Shown in pieces: positions 24,282 through 35,109 of a DNA stretch of 64,000 nucleotides. The notes under the pieces are model-generated. The model ran no database searches. It worked only from the letters and a program-made list of their open reading frames with translations, and had not been told where the DNA came from. This DNA is from Bipolaris cookei. Its lineage: Eukaryota > Ascomycota > Dothideomycetes > Pleosporales > Pleosporaceae. The stretch lies in the NCBI GenBank assembly GCA_002286855.1, contig NRSV01000007.1, positions 631,277 to 695,276 on the forward strand, in the 5' to 3' direction. A program made the translations under genes and the position numbers. The stretch's first letter is position 1. Each line of letters begins with the position of its first letter.

Positions 24282-25216
24282 GCGCATTGACCGGACTGCG
24301 AATGTATTCGCAACATAACTTCCGGAAGACGAGCATTTTGTTGGTGCGATTATGTAATTCGATGCCGACCTGATTCGGCCTTTCCTTCTTCTGCGCAATT
24401 ATTACATACCCTTTTTTTCCTGCGATGCGAAAGCAGTCCGCTGCGTAGAACGATATTTTGTGGCATACCCGGCGTTAAGATTGGAGTGGTTTTTGTTTTT
24501 TTGCATCAGATCGATTTGATCCACGAAGACGAGTTCAGAGGCTCAGCGAGAAATGTTAAACGAATAGGAGGAATGACTGAAATCAAAATGGGCGCTGGGA
24601 TGGACTGTACCTATGTAGTAAATGAGAGAATGAGAATCGGACATGTCAAATCAGGAAACTTGAGCCACATCATGAGTGATATATCTGTAACAGGATAATA
24701 ATACAGGGCTGCATGTCCAACCTCAATAAACTCTCGGATGATTGAAACTCTATGTTGGCGCAATTCAGTTGCAACATGAGAATTGCCTCTGTGATGCGCA
24801 TCCGGGATGTTTTCGCATGGTGTGAGGGGCAAAACGCGGGGAAAGGGCAGGGCTACAGAACCCTGCCCAGTGTGACTTTTACGATCCGAAAACGGAACAT
24901 ATCACATCATCAAGTCAATGTCCGATTAACAAAGCAGCACCGACGACACTGTTTTCCAGCTTTTCTCTCTGCAAAGTATGTCCGATTCGCTCCGACGACC
25001 GGCTGCGCAGGTGCTGTTCCAAATGGCACTATGCCTAAACGAGACTAGAGCGTCATATCGCGTCCAAAAAATTGGTGGGGGTGAGATGGATGGGACTACA
25101 GGTACTCCGACTGTCGAAAAGCTTAAAATCTCGCGCTGCGTCTACTCATCTTTTTTTTTCTCCCCCTCTTTTCCTCAAACCCCTCACCTTCACTCCCTCA
25201 CGTTGTACTGCACATC
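24282..25216. promoter_or_regulatory. FIG1 3' region and SHMT promoter
   Basis: 935 bp of tandem intergenic DNA. A strong pyrimidine tract (about 25149-25210, poly-T then CCCTC runs) sits directly before the SHMT ATG, as is usual for highly expressed fungal genes. No other site recognised. Confidence 0.45.
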
Positions 25217-26790
25217 ATGTCTAACTACGCGCTTCCAAAGTCCCACCAGGACGTATGTTGCCTCTCGCTTCAAAGACAATGCACTCGACGCTAACTCGCC
25301 ACAGCTCATGGAGAAGTCCCTGGTGGACACTGATCAGGAGGTCGCTCAGATCATGGCAAGTCTAGCAGTAATGTGTCTTTTAACCAGTCTGCTAACTATT
25401 ATTACAGGAAAAGGAAATCCAACGTCAACGTGAATCCATCCTTCTGATCGCCTCGGAGAACGTTACCTCCCGCGCCGTCTTTGATGCGCTCGGCTCACCC
25501 ATGTCCAACAAATACTCCGAGGGCTACCCAGGCGCCCGATACTATGGCGGTAACGAGCACATTGACTCGATCGAGCTACTCTGCCAAAAGCGTGCCCTTG
25601 AGACCTTCCGCTTGGACCCCGAGAAGTGGGGCGTCAACGTGCAATGCTTGAGCGGTAGCCCAGCAAACCTGCAGGCTTACCAGGCCATCATGAGGCCGCA
25701 CGACAGGCTCATGGGTCTTGACCTGCCCCACGGTGGACATTTGAGCCATGGCTACCAAACACCCCAGAGGAAGTGCGTATTCATAACCAGGTGCATACGT
25801 GTTAATTGAAAGCTAACAACGTGTAGGATCTCAGCCGTTTCCACATACTTTGAGACCTTCCCCTACCGCGTCAACCTCGAGACCGGCCTCATCGACTATG
25901 ACCAGCTCGAGCAAAACGCCCTCATGTACCGCCCCAAGGTCCTTGTCGCCGGTACTTCGGCCTACTGTCGTGAGATTGACTACAAGCGCATGCGCGAGAT
26001 TGCCGACAAGGTCGGTTGCTACCTCCTCATGGACATGGCTCATATCTCTGGTCTCATTGCTGCCGGTGTCAACAAGTCGCCCTTTGAGTACTGCGACATT
26101 GTCACAACCACTACCCACAAGTCTCTCCGTGGTCCCCGCGGTGCCATGATCTTCTTCCGCAAGGGTGTACGCAAGACCGACCCCAAGACCGGCAAGGAGA
26201 CCCTGTACGACCTTGAGGGACCTATCAACTTCTCCGTCTTCCCTGGTCACCAGGGTGGTCCCCACAACCACACCATCACTGCGCTGGCTGTTGCCCTCAA
26301 GCAGGCCCAATCAGAGGACTTCAAGCAGTACCAACAGCAGGTCATCAAGAACGCCAAGGCGCTCGAGGTTGCTTTCAAGTCAATGGGCTACAAGCTCGTC
26401 ACTGACGGCACTGATAACCACATGGTTCTCCTTGACCTGAAGCCCTTTTCCCTCGACGGTGCACGTGTCGAGGCTGTTCTTGAGCAAGTAAACATTGCTT
26501 GCAACAAGAACACCACCCCTGGCGACAAGTCCGCTCTTACACCCATGGGCATCCGTATCGGAGCCCCTGCCATGACTTCTCGTGGTCTCGGCGAGGAGGA
26601 CTTCAAGAAAATTGCCAACTACATTGATACTTGCATCAAGCTCTGCAAGAAGATCCAGAGCGAGCTTCCCGCGGAGAGCAACAAGCTCAAGGACTTCAAG
26701 AGCAAGGTTGCTTCTGGCGAGGTCCAAGAGATCAACGACCTTAAGAAGGAGATTGCCGCTTGGGCTGTCACCTTCCCTCTGCCAGTTTAA
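25217..26790 (+). CDS. Serine hydroxymethyltransferase, cytosolic
   Basis: Four exons (25217-25252, 25305-25355, 25408-25772, 25827-26790) give 471 residues, the usual cytosolic SHMT length, with no mitochondrial presequence. The enzyme interconverts serine and glycine with tetrahydrofolate and feeds one-carbon metabolism. Motifs seen are LIASENVTSRAVFDALGS, YSEGYPGARYYGGNEHID, LSGSPANLQAY, and the PLP lysine K249 in TTTTHKSLRGPRGAMIF, plus FPGHQGGPHNHTI and RIGAPAMTSRG. Intron 2 starts with GC rather than GT (ATG|gcaagt...tacag|GAA). The junction QIM|EKEIQRQ requires it, and no in-frame GT donor replaces it. Codon choice favours C-ending codons, in line with strong expression. Confidence 0.96.
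25356..25407 (+). other. GC-AG intron in the SHMT gene
   Basis: A 52-bp intron has the donor GCAAGT, which matches the usual extended consensus except at the second base, and a TACAG acceptor. Reading through gives an in-frame stop (TAG at 25362), so splicing is needed for the conserved SHMT chain. Confidence 0.8.
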
Positions 26791-27185
26791 AGGCAAGGTG
26801 GTACAAAATGGGATTGTAAGGCGTAAGACGGCGTTTTTGGTTATGGGAATAGGTGTTTCAACAAAAAAACCCGGACTGGAGTGTTCAACAGCTCGTACGA
26901 TATTTGGGATTGATGATGTCATGAGATGGGAATGAAGGGAAGATACCAGTAGTGCCATCTAAAGAAAGAAAGCCTCTTGGGCGACAAAAGCAGTACTTTT
27001 GCGTGTAAGTGGTCTGGCTGGTCCATTGATTAGATTGCTGCTTAACCAGCGGTCATTACAAAAATGAAGAAGAGATTATTTGCTCAATCAGTTTGTTTGT
27101 TTGATTCATTCATACGTGCCTATGCATGCAGTCGCTGGTGCAATTCTACTGAGAGGGTAAAGAAAAAGAGAAACAAAACAATCAT
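26791..27185. other. Convergent 3' intergenic region
   Basis: 395 bp between the SHMT and RNase T2 stop codons. It contains T/A-rich stretches suited to 3' end formation. No gene seen. Confidence 0.5.
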
Positions 27186-28499
27186 CTAAACAGATTGCCA
27201 GGAAATGCTAAATGTGGCAGAGTGATCTCCACCCGCATACACCTTTTGCTGCGTGCTTCCACGCGCAACTTTGTCAGCGCTCCAGTTGGCATTGCCACCT
27301 GCAGCAAGCAGCCCATCCGCACTAGTAAAGCCCGTCGCAGTGTGTATATTGTTGCCGCACGCCAGCGCACCACCAACAATCCCGCACTTCCCCTTTGAGC
27401 TCGACAGCGTAAACCCATTCTCGCCTACCTTTGTAGCCGAAAACGTCGCACAAGTACCAGTCGTATACCATGTCCCCTTACTAATAATACACCCCTTATT
27501 CGCCCCATTAACAAGCACATTCAACTGGCCCCGCCCACTAAACGGGGTACCCGGTGGTGCAGACGTCGGCGCCGGATTACCACCAGCCACCGTCGTTGTG
27601 CTGATGGGGGGCGATGGCTGCGAACCACTACCGTGTTTAGGCAAGTACCTAATACCCGATCTGGGGCAAGTAGATTTCGTGCCGTCTGGGTTCGAAGGAA
27701 CGAATTCGCCTGTTTGCACGCTGCCGCGCACGTCAAAGTGGTACCATATCTCATTCAATGCACCCGAGCGACATCCCAGTGTGACTTCCACATCTGGGCG
27801 TTTCGCCTGGATGGCTTTTTGAATGGCATCAAATGTATACGTCTGGGTGGTACTCGGCGTGATGCCAGCTTCCTTGAGCCACTCGTAGCTCGGTAGCGTC
27901 TTAAACAGGTCCACTGTTTTCTGGAAGAAATCGACGACTTCCTCGGTGGGCTTGTGCTCGGTGTAGCATTCGGGCTCGAGGGTCGAGATGCAAGTCCCGT
28001 GTTTGGCCCACTCGTGGTACCAGAAGGATTCGTCGTGGCCTTTGTAGTCTTTCCAGTAGGTGGACATGTAGGCGAGGAGGTCAGTGGCGCCGAAGGAGGT
28101 GAGGATCGCGCTGATGTTGGAGTAGGAGCGCGTCGAATCGCAGCTTGCATCGTAGCTGCCATCGCAGCGGTCGGGCCTGGGTGGGGGGGTGTTCAGGTTA
28201 GTTTACCATATATGTGGGTGTGTAAGATTGGGGGGGGGGAGCAGAACGCACCATAGCCCGTGAATCGTCCAGCTATCATCTGGTCCTGTAGCAGGCGATG
28301 CATCCCAAAACTGTGTCTGGAGTAGCTGACCGCCAGGGGCGTTGAAACAGCATAGATTCTCCACGGCAGTCGTGTTGTGGCAGCTCAGCTGCGCATTGGG
28401 GCACGCCTGGGTGAAATCACCCATGACGCGCTGGCTTCCACCGAGGATAATCTGCGCGCCGCCCACGGCGAGCTTGCCTAGAGTCCTGAGCGAAGGCAT
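27186..28499 (-). CDS. RNase T2 family endoribonuclease with C-terminal extension
   Basis: Two exons (28499-28252, 28176-27186) give 412 residues. The two catalytic segments are clear: CAS I WTIHGLWPDRCDG with H80, and CAS II FWYHEWAKHGTC with E138 and H142. Paired cysteines (CPNAQLSCHNT, ENLCCF) fit the fungal RNase T2 disulphides. After the catalytic domain comes a Pro/Thr/Ser linker (about residues 255-285), then a beta-rich module of about 110 residues, as in Rny1-type enzymes. Such enzymes are secreted or vacuolar and cleave RNA through 2',3'-cyclic phosphate. I chose the ATG at 28499, which opens with a moderately hydrophobic segment (LGKLAVGGAQIILGG). An in-frame ATG at 28586 would add 29 polar residues and hide it. 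Confidence 0.9.
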
Positions 28500-30365
28500 G
28501 GTTGGCGATTCTGCCGCCAGGTTTGCAGACGACGCAGCCGCATTATGTACTGCGTCCCTCGCTGCATCTACCAAAGTGTCGATCATGATTCCCACTTTTT
28601 AAGTATTCTTTCTGTTCCTCTTGTTAAATTAGGACCTTCTGCTACCGGCAAGGATGGTCCCAGGGTAGAGATTAAGTCTGCCGCTGTGCAACCAAGCTAC
28701 GACAAGCTTTCTTGTTTCTGGCGGAGCGAGCTCTCCCGTTACGACAGGGCGTTGTACTTCCACGACTTGACGTTACTGTCGCTGATTCGGTAGACTGCAA
28801 ATATGACTGTGTCTCGATACGGAAGGTCGGTCGTTCAGTCTACGCAGGATATATAGCGCGTAGCAACGGGAATAGTACGCGTCGAATGCGTCGTGTGGAT
28901 CCAACGGAGCAGCCGATAGACAGTTCTCTTGCGACCCGACTGGCTAGATTGCAAGGGCCCGTAGAAATGAAAGACTACTACTGTATATGAAGGATGAGGA
29001 GGGGAATTTGAGACGAAAGGGAAACCGGTGTTTAGCTATGTTGGAGAGAGAGATGGAAGGGTTAAGAGGTACGGCCAGTCATGGCGCGGGATTTAGGCAT
29101 CACGCTGGGCACAAGGTCACGCAGACTGGACGGGGTCAGTGCTGGTGTTAGCAGTCAAGATCTACGTATCGCTTTTGGGGGGCCCAGTCAGATGGGCGTT
29201 TCATGGCGGTCGGCGGTGCAGCGACATGTGATGACGCGCGCGTGGACGATAAGGAACGTCGATTGGCATGCATGTGGTCAGGGGTGATTGGACCCTGATT
29301 GTGAGGCTTATCCCCCGTTATGCGCTAAGCCTAAAAGGGGTCGTGTCAGGTCGGAGATCGGGGTCCTGCCTCGCCTGCCTCGCTGGTGGCGCTTCTTTCC
29401 CCTTCAACTTTTCTGTTCGCTATATACTGTACGTCACAAGTAACAAGAAGGATTTTACGTAACTTTGATCTCAACAAAGACTACTGTGGCTTTTCTGTTC
29501 AACGTTCGAGGCGAGTTTTAGTACCTACCAAGTGCATTAATATATCAATTCAGACTTGACAGCATGGCGGACTGCTCGATGGTGTTGCCGGAACATCTTT
29601 ACGTTTCAGGGTAACGGGATATTGCGTATTTATGTAGGGAGATTAGATGTGTGTTCAGGATGAATTGCTACGGATCTCTGACCACACAACATTTGTAGCA
29701 GAACAGCCAACGAAGACGTAGCTTGAAAAGCTAGCCTAGAGCTAATGGCCTGGTTTTCAAGATTTCAGGCGCGCCCGTTCTCGATCAAAATATGTATGCC
29801 TGTTCAAATTCTCCATACTAGCATCTACGGTGAACATCTTCGAGTACGATTAAGGGATCTGCTGTTCTATGAAACCCTACAATTGGTATTCACACCCTGT
29901 TCGCAACATGTAAAGGTCGCCTCCTTTTCGAGGATATCCTTCCCAACATACACACAAGATACGTCTGCTAGAACTAGCGGTGATAGTTTGAAGACTATAA
30001 AACTTTATATCTTAACAGCAGCCGCATTGTTGAGAATAATTACATTTGGAGAGATATGCACGCTGATATTGATTTGGACATGGCACTGTTGCTGTAACAA
30101 AGTAATAGTGAATGTGTTGAATGGGCTCTGTAGCTAGCTAGCATAAGCGTGAACCGGGTGCAAACAGCAAGGTACAAAGTATGTGCGCGCGGGGCTAAAG
30201 AGGGTTTGCATGAATGTAGGAGGGTTACCAAAAGACAGGTGTGTGTATTCAAAAATTCTTCTTCTTCTTGCCTATCTACGTGCGTACAATGTTCTCTTCT
30301 TATGCTCTCTGCTGTGTGCGGGGTAGAGCTTCCGAGCCATCTGATCGCTGTAACCTTATTACTTA
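28500..30365. other. Gene-poor intergenic DNA
   Basis: About 1.9 kb upstream of RNase T2. No open frame shows family features. The stretch around 29390-29450 (pyrimidine-rich, then gctatatactg) looks promoter-like, but no gene follows it. The DNA to the right leads into the LINE fragment. Confidence 0.4.
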
Positions 30366-30830
30366 TACGGACAGCGACAAACGCTACGACATGTTCTAGC
30401 GTTCTGCCCAAAACAGAGCGGACCAAGAATCCACCTCCTCCAAAGGGCAGGCTCAACTAGGATCGAAGACCTCCTGCAGGAGAAGGAAAAGGCGGCAGAG
30501 ATGGGACGCTGACTACTAGACACGGAGCTCCTCAAACAGTTCCAAGTGGCAAAGGAGATTAAAGGTACAGACATGGAGGAGTGGGCACCATTCCAATTAA
30601 CCCACTAAAACAAAACTTGTCCTCTGCTCCCCTCATTAAGGGCAGCACCGGCAGAAATCGATGGACTTGAAGAGGGAGGGGAATAAAACAATGGTACGAA
30701 GGCAGAGGTGTTAAGGGGAGGATGCCCATGTTTGCCCTGTATCCAAAGGCGACTCTCTAGTGTTCATAGACCCTTAGGGGACCCAGGTAGCACTATGAAT
30801 TTATTTATTTGTTTGTTTGTTTAAGTAAGT
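30366..30830 (+). mobile_element. 3' fragment of a Tad-type LINE retrotransposon (degenerate)
   Basis: The frame starting at 30366 reads as the C-terminal tail of a fungal non-LTR retrotransposon polyprotein: RQTLRHVLAFCP, then RIEDLLQEKEKAAEMGR, stop, LLDTELLKQFQVAKEI. This matches the region after the RNase H domain of Tad-like elements, where the pattern is H-x-L-x-x-C-P followed by ARWLLxTGLLxQF. The TGA at 30510 falls where Trp is expected. The frame ends at 30608. About 200 bp of 3' UTR-like sequence ends in TTTA/TTTG repeats (30799-30822), the short-repeat tail expected of LINEs. The 5' part is absent, as in most dead-on-arrival copies. The assignment rests on pattern memory only. Confidence 0.55.
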
Positions 30831-33447
30831 GCGATTGTTTTATGGAAAGAGGCACAAAATGATTATCAGACTTCGTTTTAAATAGATCAGTCCCTATCCA
30901 TGAGAAAGACACAAAGAATTGCTTAGCAATGCTAACGGACAATATACCACCATAGTCCTTATTTGATTTCCCCAACCTATGCTAGCCAGAACAACACCTT
31001 GCTGGCGATACACAATATGTACCGAATATTGGCCTACCACCATAATGTGTACTTTCGCACCGTGGAAGAGGCGCAATCCGATGTCGTACATGTCATCCAT
31101 CTTGGGGAGGGAATGGTGCAACCCCAGGAAATTAGTGAAGTCAAGGCTCTTGGTTGTTTTAGTCGCTCTTTGCATCGCCAACTGCTTGTGACGCACTCAC
31201 TTAGACATCGTCTGCTGTAAAAAGTGGTCATCGCATGCTGGAAGTTGAAATTTTTTCGCTAAATCGTGCAGTAAACTATAGCATGACTTGGCTACAGCGT
31301 CTTTTAGATCAAGGTAATGCGAATAGCGTCAGTAAGGAAAATATTCAAGGGGCGATTACTACAAAAGATGCAAGCACTGTCCTATCTGATATAGTTCTTC
31401 ATGTATGACATATCATCGAATGTGTAACTTGGCAAAACAACATAATCTAAGTGGCAAGACAGATTGAGCGCACCGGATGTAGAACGAAGGCCTTACAGCA
31501 CATGGCAAATGCATCTTACCACTACCATTCTAATGTACGCTCGAAGCTCGTAATTTCTTATTCGAGGAAAACGTTACAACAACGTGAAGATTAGATGCAA
31601 AGAGAATATACTGAGTGCTACAACATATCCGCCCACAAAGTATGGTTATCTATGAAAACCTAATCTCTCAGAGTAAGACCCTACCTATCCGAACATCGGT
31701 GTGGGAAGAGGGAAGCGGGGTCATTCTTTGTCCCTTAATCCTAGCCCTAGCAAGTACTTATGTACTGGGATTATACAAACCTTTTCCCCGCCGACAATGT
31801 AATTTACGGCTTGTTGTCAGCACTGTCAGCATTACCTGGGTGAGCTTAGCCCCTTTTGATATACCATAGCTCCGAGATTGGTACTTTCCCGCCAGCCCAG
31901 ACGCACCCGTGTACCTCTACCACTGGGCCATGCGCCGCGAAGGCACAGCGAGTCTCATTTGAGTTTGCAGCTACTGCATGTGCAAACATGCGTATAGATA
32001 CAGAACTTTTTATTGAAGCAGTTCCTTTGAATGAATACATCTACTTAGGTGCGCTTTGGAATTCGCTAGTCGAGTCAAAGCTCGCTAGACGACACGTGAC
32101 ATATGATGCTACAGATGCTAAAAAGCGCTGAGTTCCTCCTTAAATTTACGTACGCCTATTCTTCAGCGCCGAGCGTTTCAGCTTCAGTTTTACGTAACTA
32201 CGCCAAGCAACGTACAGTACTCTACGTATATATGCTTATGTACACGCAGCGACTGCTGATTGGCAGGTGAGGTGAAGAATAGATTGACCGGGAACAGTAC
32301 AGACTTTCTTGTGGAGTCCATGCGCCATAAGCCTACTGTTTTGAAGTTTCTAACATAAACTTTCCAAGGCACCTTGGTACTTGAATGGCATATTGGTGCT
32401 GTGCAGGCTGAACTGTATGTATGCATGTACACACACGGGGGCATGTGTTGATTACGGAAAAGGCAAGGTACCAGCTATATGGACTGGTTACATAAAATAG
32501 TGCAAAGCAATGTCTAAAAGAGGTACGTATCAATAGTAAGTAGCATTCGCATTCTATCACAAGACACTACAGTTAGGGCGCAGTGGCAAATATGTCATGA
32601 GTGAATTTGACGTAAAAATACACTTTAGTCTTTGGGATAGCGGCCGTGCTACGGATAGTGCATGGCCGTTACATCCGGAAAGCACGCACTCCAAGATTCT
32701 GTCGGCCCGGCAGTGGGTATTTGACAGGACATGGGAGATGAACCCGGCGGTGAGAAACTATGTCGCCCTCTGCTCTGTGCGAAGACACTGAATCATCCAG
32801 CTGGCGAGACGTGGTGTGTTGGTACAGGAGAAGAGATATTGGATGTGGCAAAAAAGAATGCGCTGTCCGACTACTTCGGAATCCATGTATAGGCTAGAAG
32901 CAAAGAACACGAGAGACAGCAACAAGCGTGACATTATGATCTTCGCCAAGGACAATGCAGCCAAACAATTCCCAGCGACCAGTGGAGAGTTTCTATTCTT
33001 GTCACCAGCCGGCGAAGAAGCGAATAGGGTTATCCCGGCAGATGAAACTATGACAGAAGAGGCAGGACATTAACTCTTCACGGCCAAGGGACATTGAATC
33101 GGCCCTTGGCTCTGGCCACAGCCACATCGCCACCTACGATTTCGATTCGATCTTCATGCGAACACTCGATAGCCCCAGGCGCGGCAATACGGACATGCAG
33201 CCTTTTTGCAACCCTGATCCTTTGAGAACCCTGAAGGGCACCTGCACCGGCTGTGGCGCGTTTCCTAAAAACACCGCCAAAATGTGGGGGCATGAAGAGA
33301 TTCGCCTCGTGTTCGGCTCGCAAATAATTTCATGCGGGAGCACTGAGGGTAATACGCCGAGCACATTGACCTCATTCCGTCCTCGATAGTGTGTATCCAT
33401 GCGCAACAGGACCATGATGGGGGGCTTAGAGAATGAGGCTCTTTGCG
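30831..33447. other. Gene-poor intergenic DNA
   Basis: About 2.6 kb with no credible gene. Frames of 60-110 codons lack domains and overlap on both strands. A tRNA A-box-like sequence is present on the minus strand at 31913-31932 (see findings). Nothing else named. Confidence 0.4.
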
Positions 33448-33454
33448 TATATAA
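33448..33454 (+). promoter_or_regulatory. TATA box of the PhiA-like gene
   Basis: TATATAA lies 140 bp before the ATG, in a CT-rich setting. The leader that follows is almost free of G and carries ACA/ACC repeats up to the ATG, a feature of strongly translated fungal mRNAs. Confidence 0.5.
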
Positions 33455-33552
33455 CCCGTCTGACATGTCCCTCTTTCGAAATCCATCATCCAGCTGACAT
33501 CCACCTTCGCCACTACACCTACAATAACAACAACATAATCTAATAAATCATC

Positions 33553-33587
33553 AACCACCACCACCAACACCACCACCAACAATCAAC
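33553..33587 (+). repeat. CCA/AAC triplet-rich 5' leader of the PhiA-like gene
   Basis: An imperfect (CCA)n/(CAA)n tract immediately precedes the start codon. It is probably an unstructured leader rather than a mobile repeat. Confidence 0.5.
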
Positions 33588-34169
33588 ATGAAGTTCATCA
33601 CCGCTGCCGTTGCCTCGAGCGTCGCTGCTCTCGCCGTCGCCAGCCCCCTCCAGACCCGTGCCGACGACACCCCCCTCTTCTGGACCTCCAAGCTCTTCGC
33701 CATTGCCCCCGGCACCGACTTCGACGGCAAATTCCTACAAGCCGCCAACGGCAGTCTGCTCATCGGTCTGGCGAACCAGGGCGCCTCATGCGGCCCTGAT
33801 CCCCGCAACTACGCAACCTTTGTCTTCGGCAACAACACCCTCTCCCTCTACACCGCCAACCCGCCCCAGCAATTCTACAGCGCCGCCGACGGTATGGGCC
33901 AGGGCAACATCCGCTACACCACGGGCGTTGAGTCCATCCCACGCAACGCTCTCCGTGAGGGCTTCTTCATCGACAACCACGGCACCCTCAAGTTGCAGTT
34001 CTCCCCTACGGGCCCTGTCGCCGGTCTCCAGGCTTGCCCTGGCGCCAGTGCCGGCCAGTACAAGGTCTGGATGGACACCTTCGAGCACCCTGCCGGCCAG
34101 AACTGCACAAAGTTCCTGGCTCGCGTCGATAACGACTGGAGCCCTGAGAAGTGCCAGTACCTTGAGTAA
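33588..34169 (+). CDS. PhiA-like secreted cell wall protein (Asp f 34 family)
   Basis: A single exon of 193 residues. A signal peptide is evident (MKFITAAVASSVAALAVASP; cleavage near residue 19-25, with a possible Kex2-like site after TR at 24-25). The mature part matches the phialide-associated cell wall protein PhiA of Aspergillus in order: a strand with F-AIAPGTDFDGKFLQAANGSL, ANQGASCGPD, SAADGMGQGNIRYTTG, REGFFIDNHGTLKL, and a C-terminal GQNCTKFLARVDN...CQYLE. Four cysteines remain in the mature chain. In Aspergillus the protein is needed for normal phialides and conidia and is an allergen. Codon use is strongly C-biased (GCC, ACC, CTC), which points to high expression, and the leader agrees. 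Confidence 0.85.
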   Translation: MKFITAAVASSVAALAVASPLQTRADDTPLFWTSKLFAIAPGTDFDGKFLQAANGSLLIGLANQGASCGPDPRNYATFVFGNNTLSLYTANPPQQFYSAADGMGQGNIRYTTGVESIPRNALREGFFIDNHGTLKLQFSPTGPVAGLQACPGASAGQYKVWMDTFEHPAGQNCTKFLARVDNDWSPEKCQYLE

Positions 34170-35109
34170 AGCGGCCATGCACTACTCTTTTTCTTGTTTC
34201 TTTGCTCGAACAACAAAAGTTTGGCTGATGGAAAGAATGGTGATGGTTAATACGTTGAGTAAACTGTCCTTTGTACATATATGGGGATCCTAGGACGCCT
34301 CCTTTTTTGGGAACTTGTTGTTAAATATGATACGACAAAATGAATAGACATATTAGATTAGACCAACTGATTTTCTAGACTGCTGTTTGCTGGTTCTGCG
34401 TGATATTTTCGTGACAAGAAGGATGTGTGATGACCTCTATCTTGATAAGGTGCCAGCTTCGTTTGTCTGCATACCAAATGCTGCTTGGGAAGTCCATTGT
34501 TCCTAGAGAGAGAAGTGACGTTGTGCAGGTGCAAGTAACAATTATATCAGCGGCGCAAGGCTGGGCTGGTGACACAAGCGCTCTAATCTTATCTTATCAT
34601 ATCAGGTGGCGTACGTCCAGTCACGGGGAACGCAACCTCGACGCGTCCATACGAAAACAACACATCCTCATCTACTTGCTTCACATACAAAGAGAACGGG
34701 CAATATTTGAAGTGTGTAATGGTTTTTTCATTGCTTTGAGACGATGAGCGTTACGTCGTAGCGATTATCCCCTCGAAATGTAAACGCCATAAGAAGCGCG
34801 GCGCTGGTAAGAGTGAGAGAAAAAAAAAGGAAAACAAAAAAAAGATATGAAGCGCTGAGACTGAGACAAACGCGCCCGAAACGCCCCGCCAACATACTCG
34901 ACATAAGAAGAGCGAGAGAGAGAGAAGGAACATCCAGCCCATTCCCATCCATATCCACCGGTACTAACGCTGTTGACCGCCCATAGAACCCATAGACTGA
35001 TTGCAAGACAAAAGGGAATCCGTGAAGGTGTAGTCTAGCATACGCTTCCATGCCAGACGACTGAAGCAGTTCAAAAGGAAAACAACATCAACAAAGACAA
35101 GAATCAAGC
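34170..35109. other. Convergent 3' intergenic region
   Basis: 940 bp between the PhiA-like and histone H1 stop codons. A purine-rich run (about 34816-34850) and a GA-repeat stretch (about 34908-34926) lie near the H1 3' end. No gene seen. Confidence 0.45.

Noticed and set aside
29745..30137. 130-codon frame as a possible small secreted or membrane effector
   Set aside because: No signal peptide at the start, no cysteine pattern, no codon bias and no promoter; judged a chance frame.
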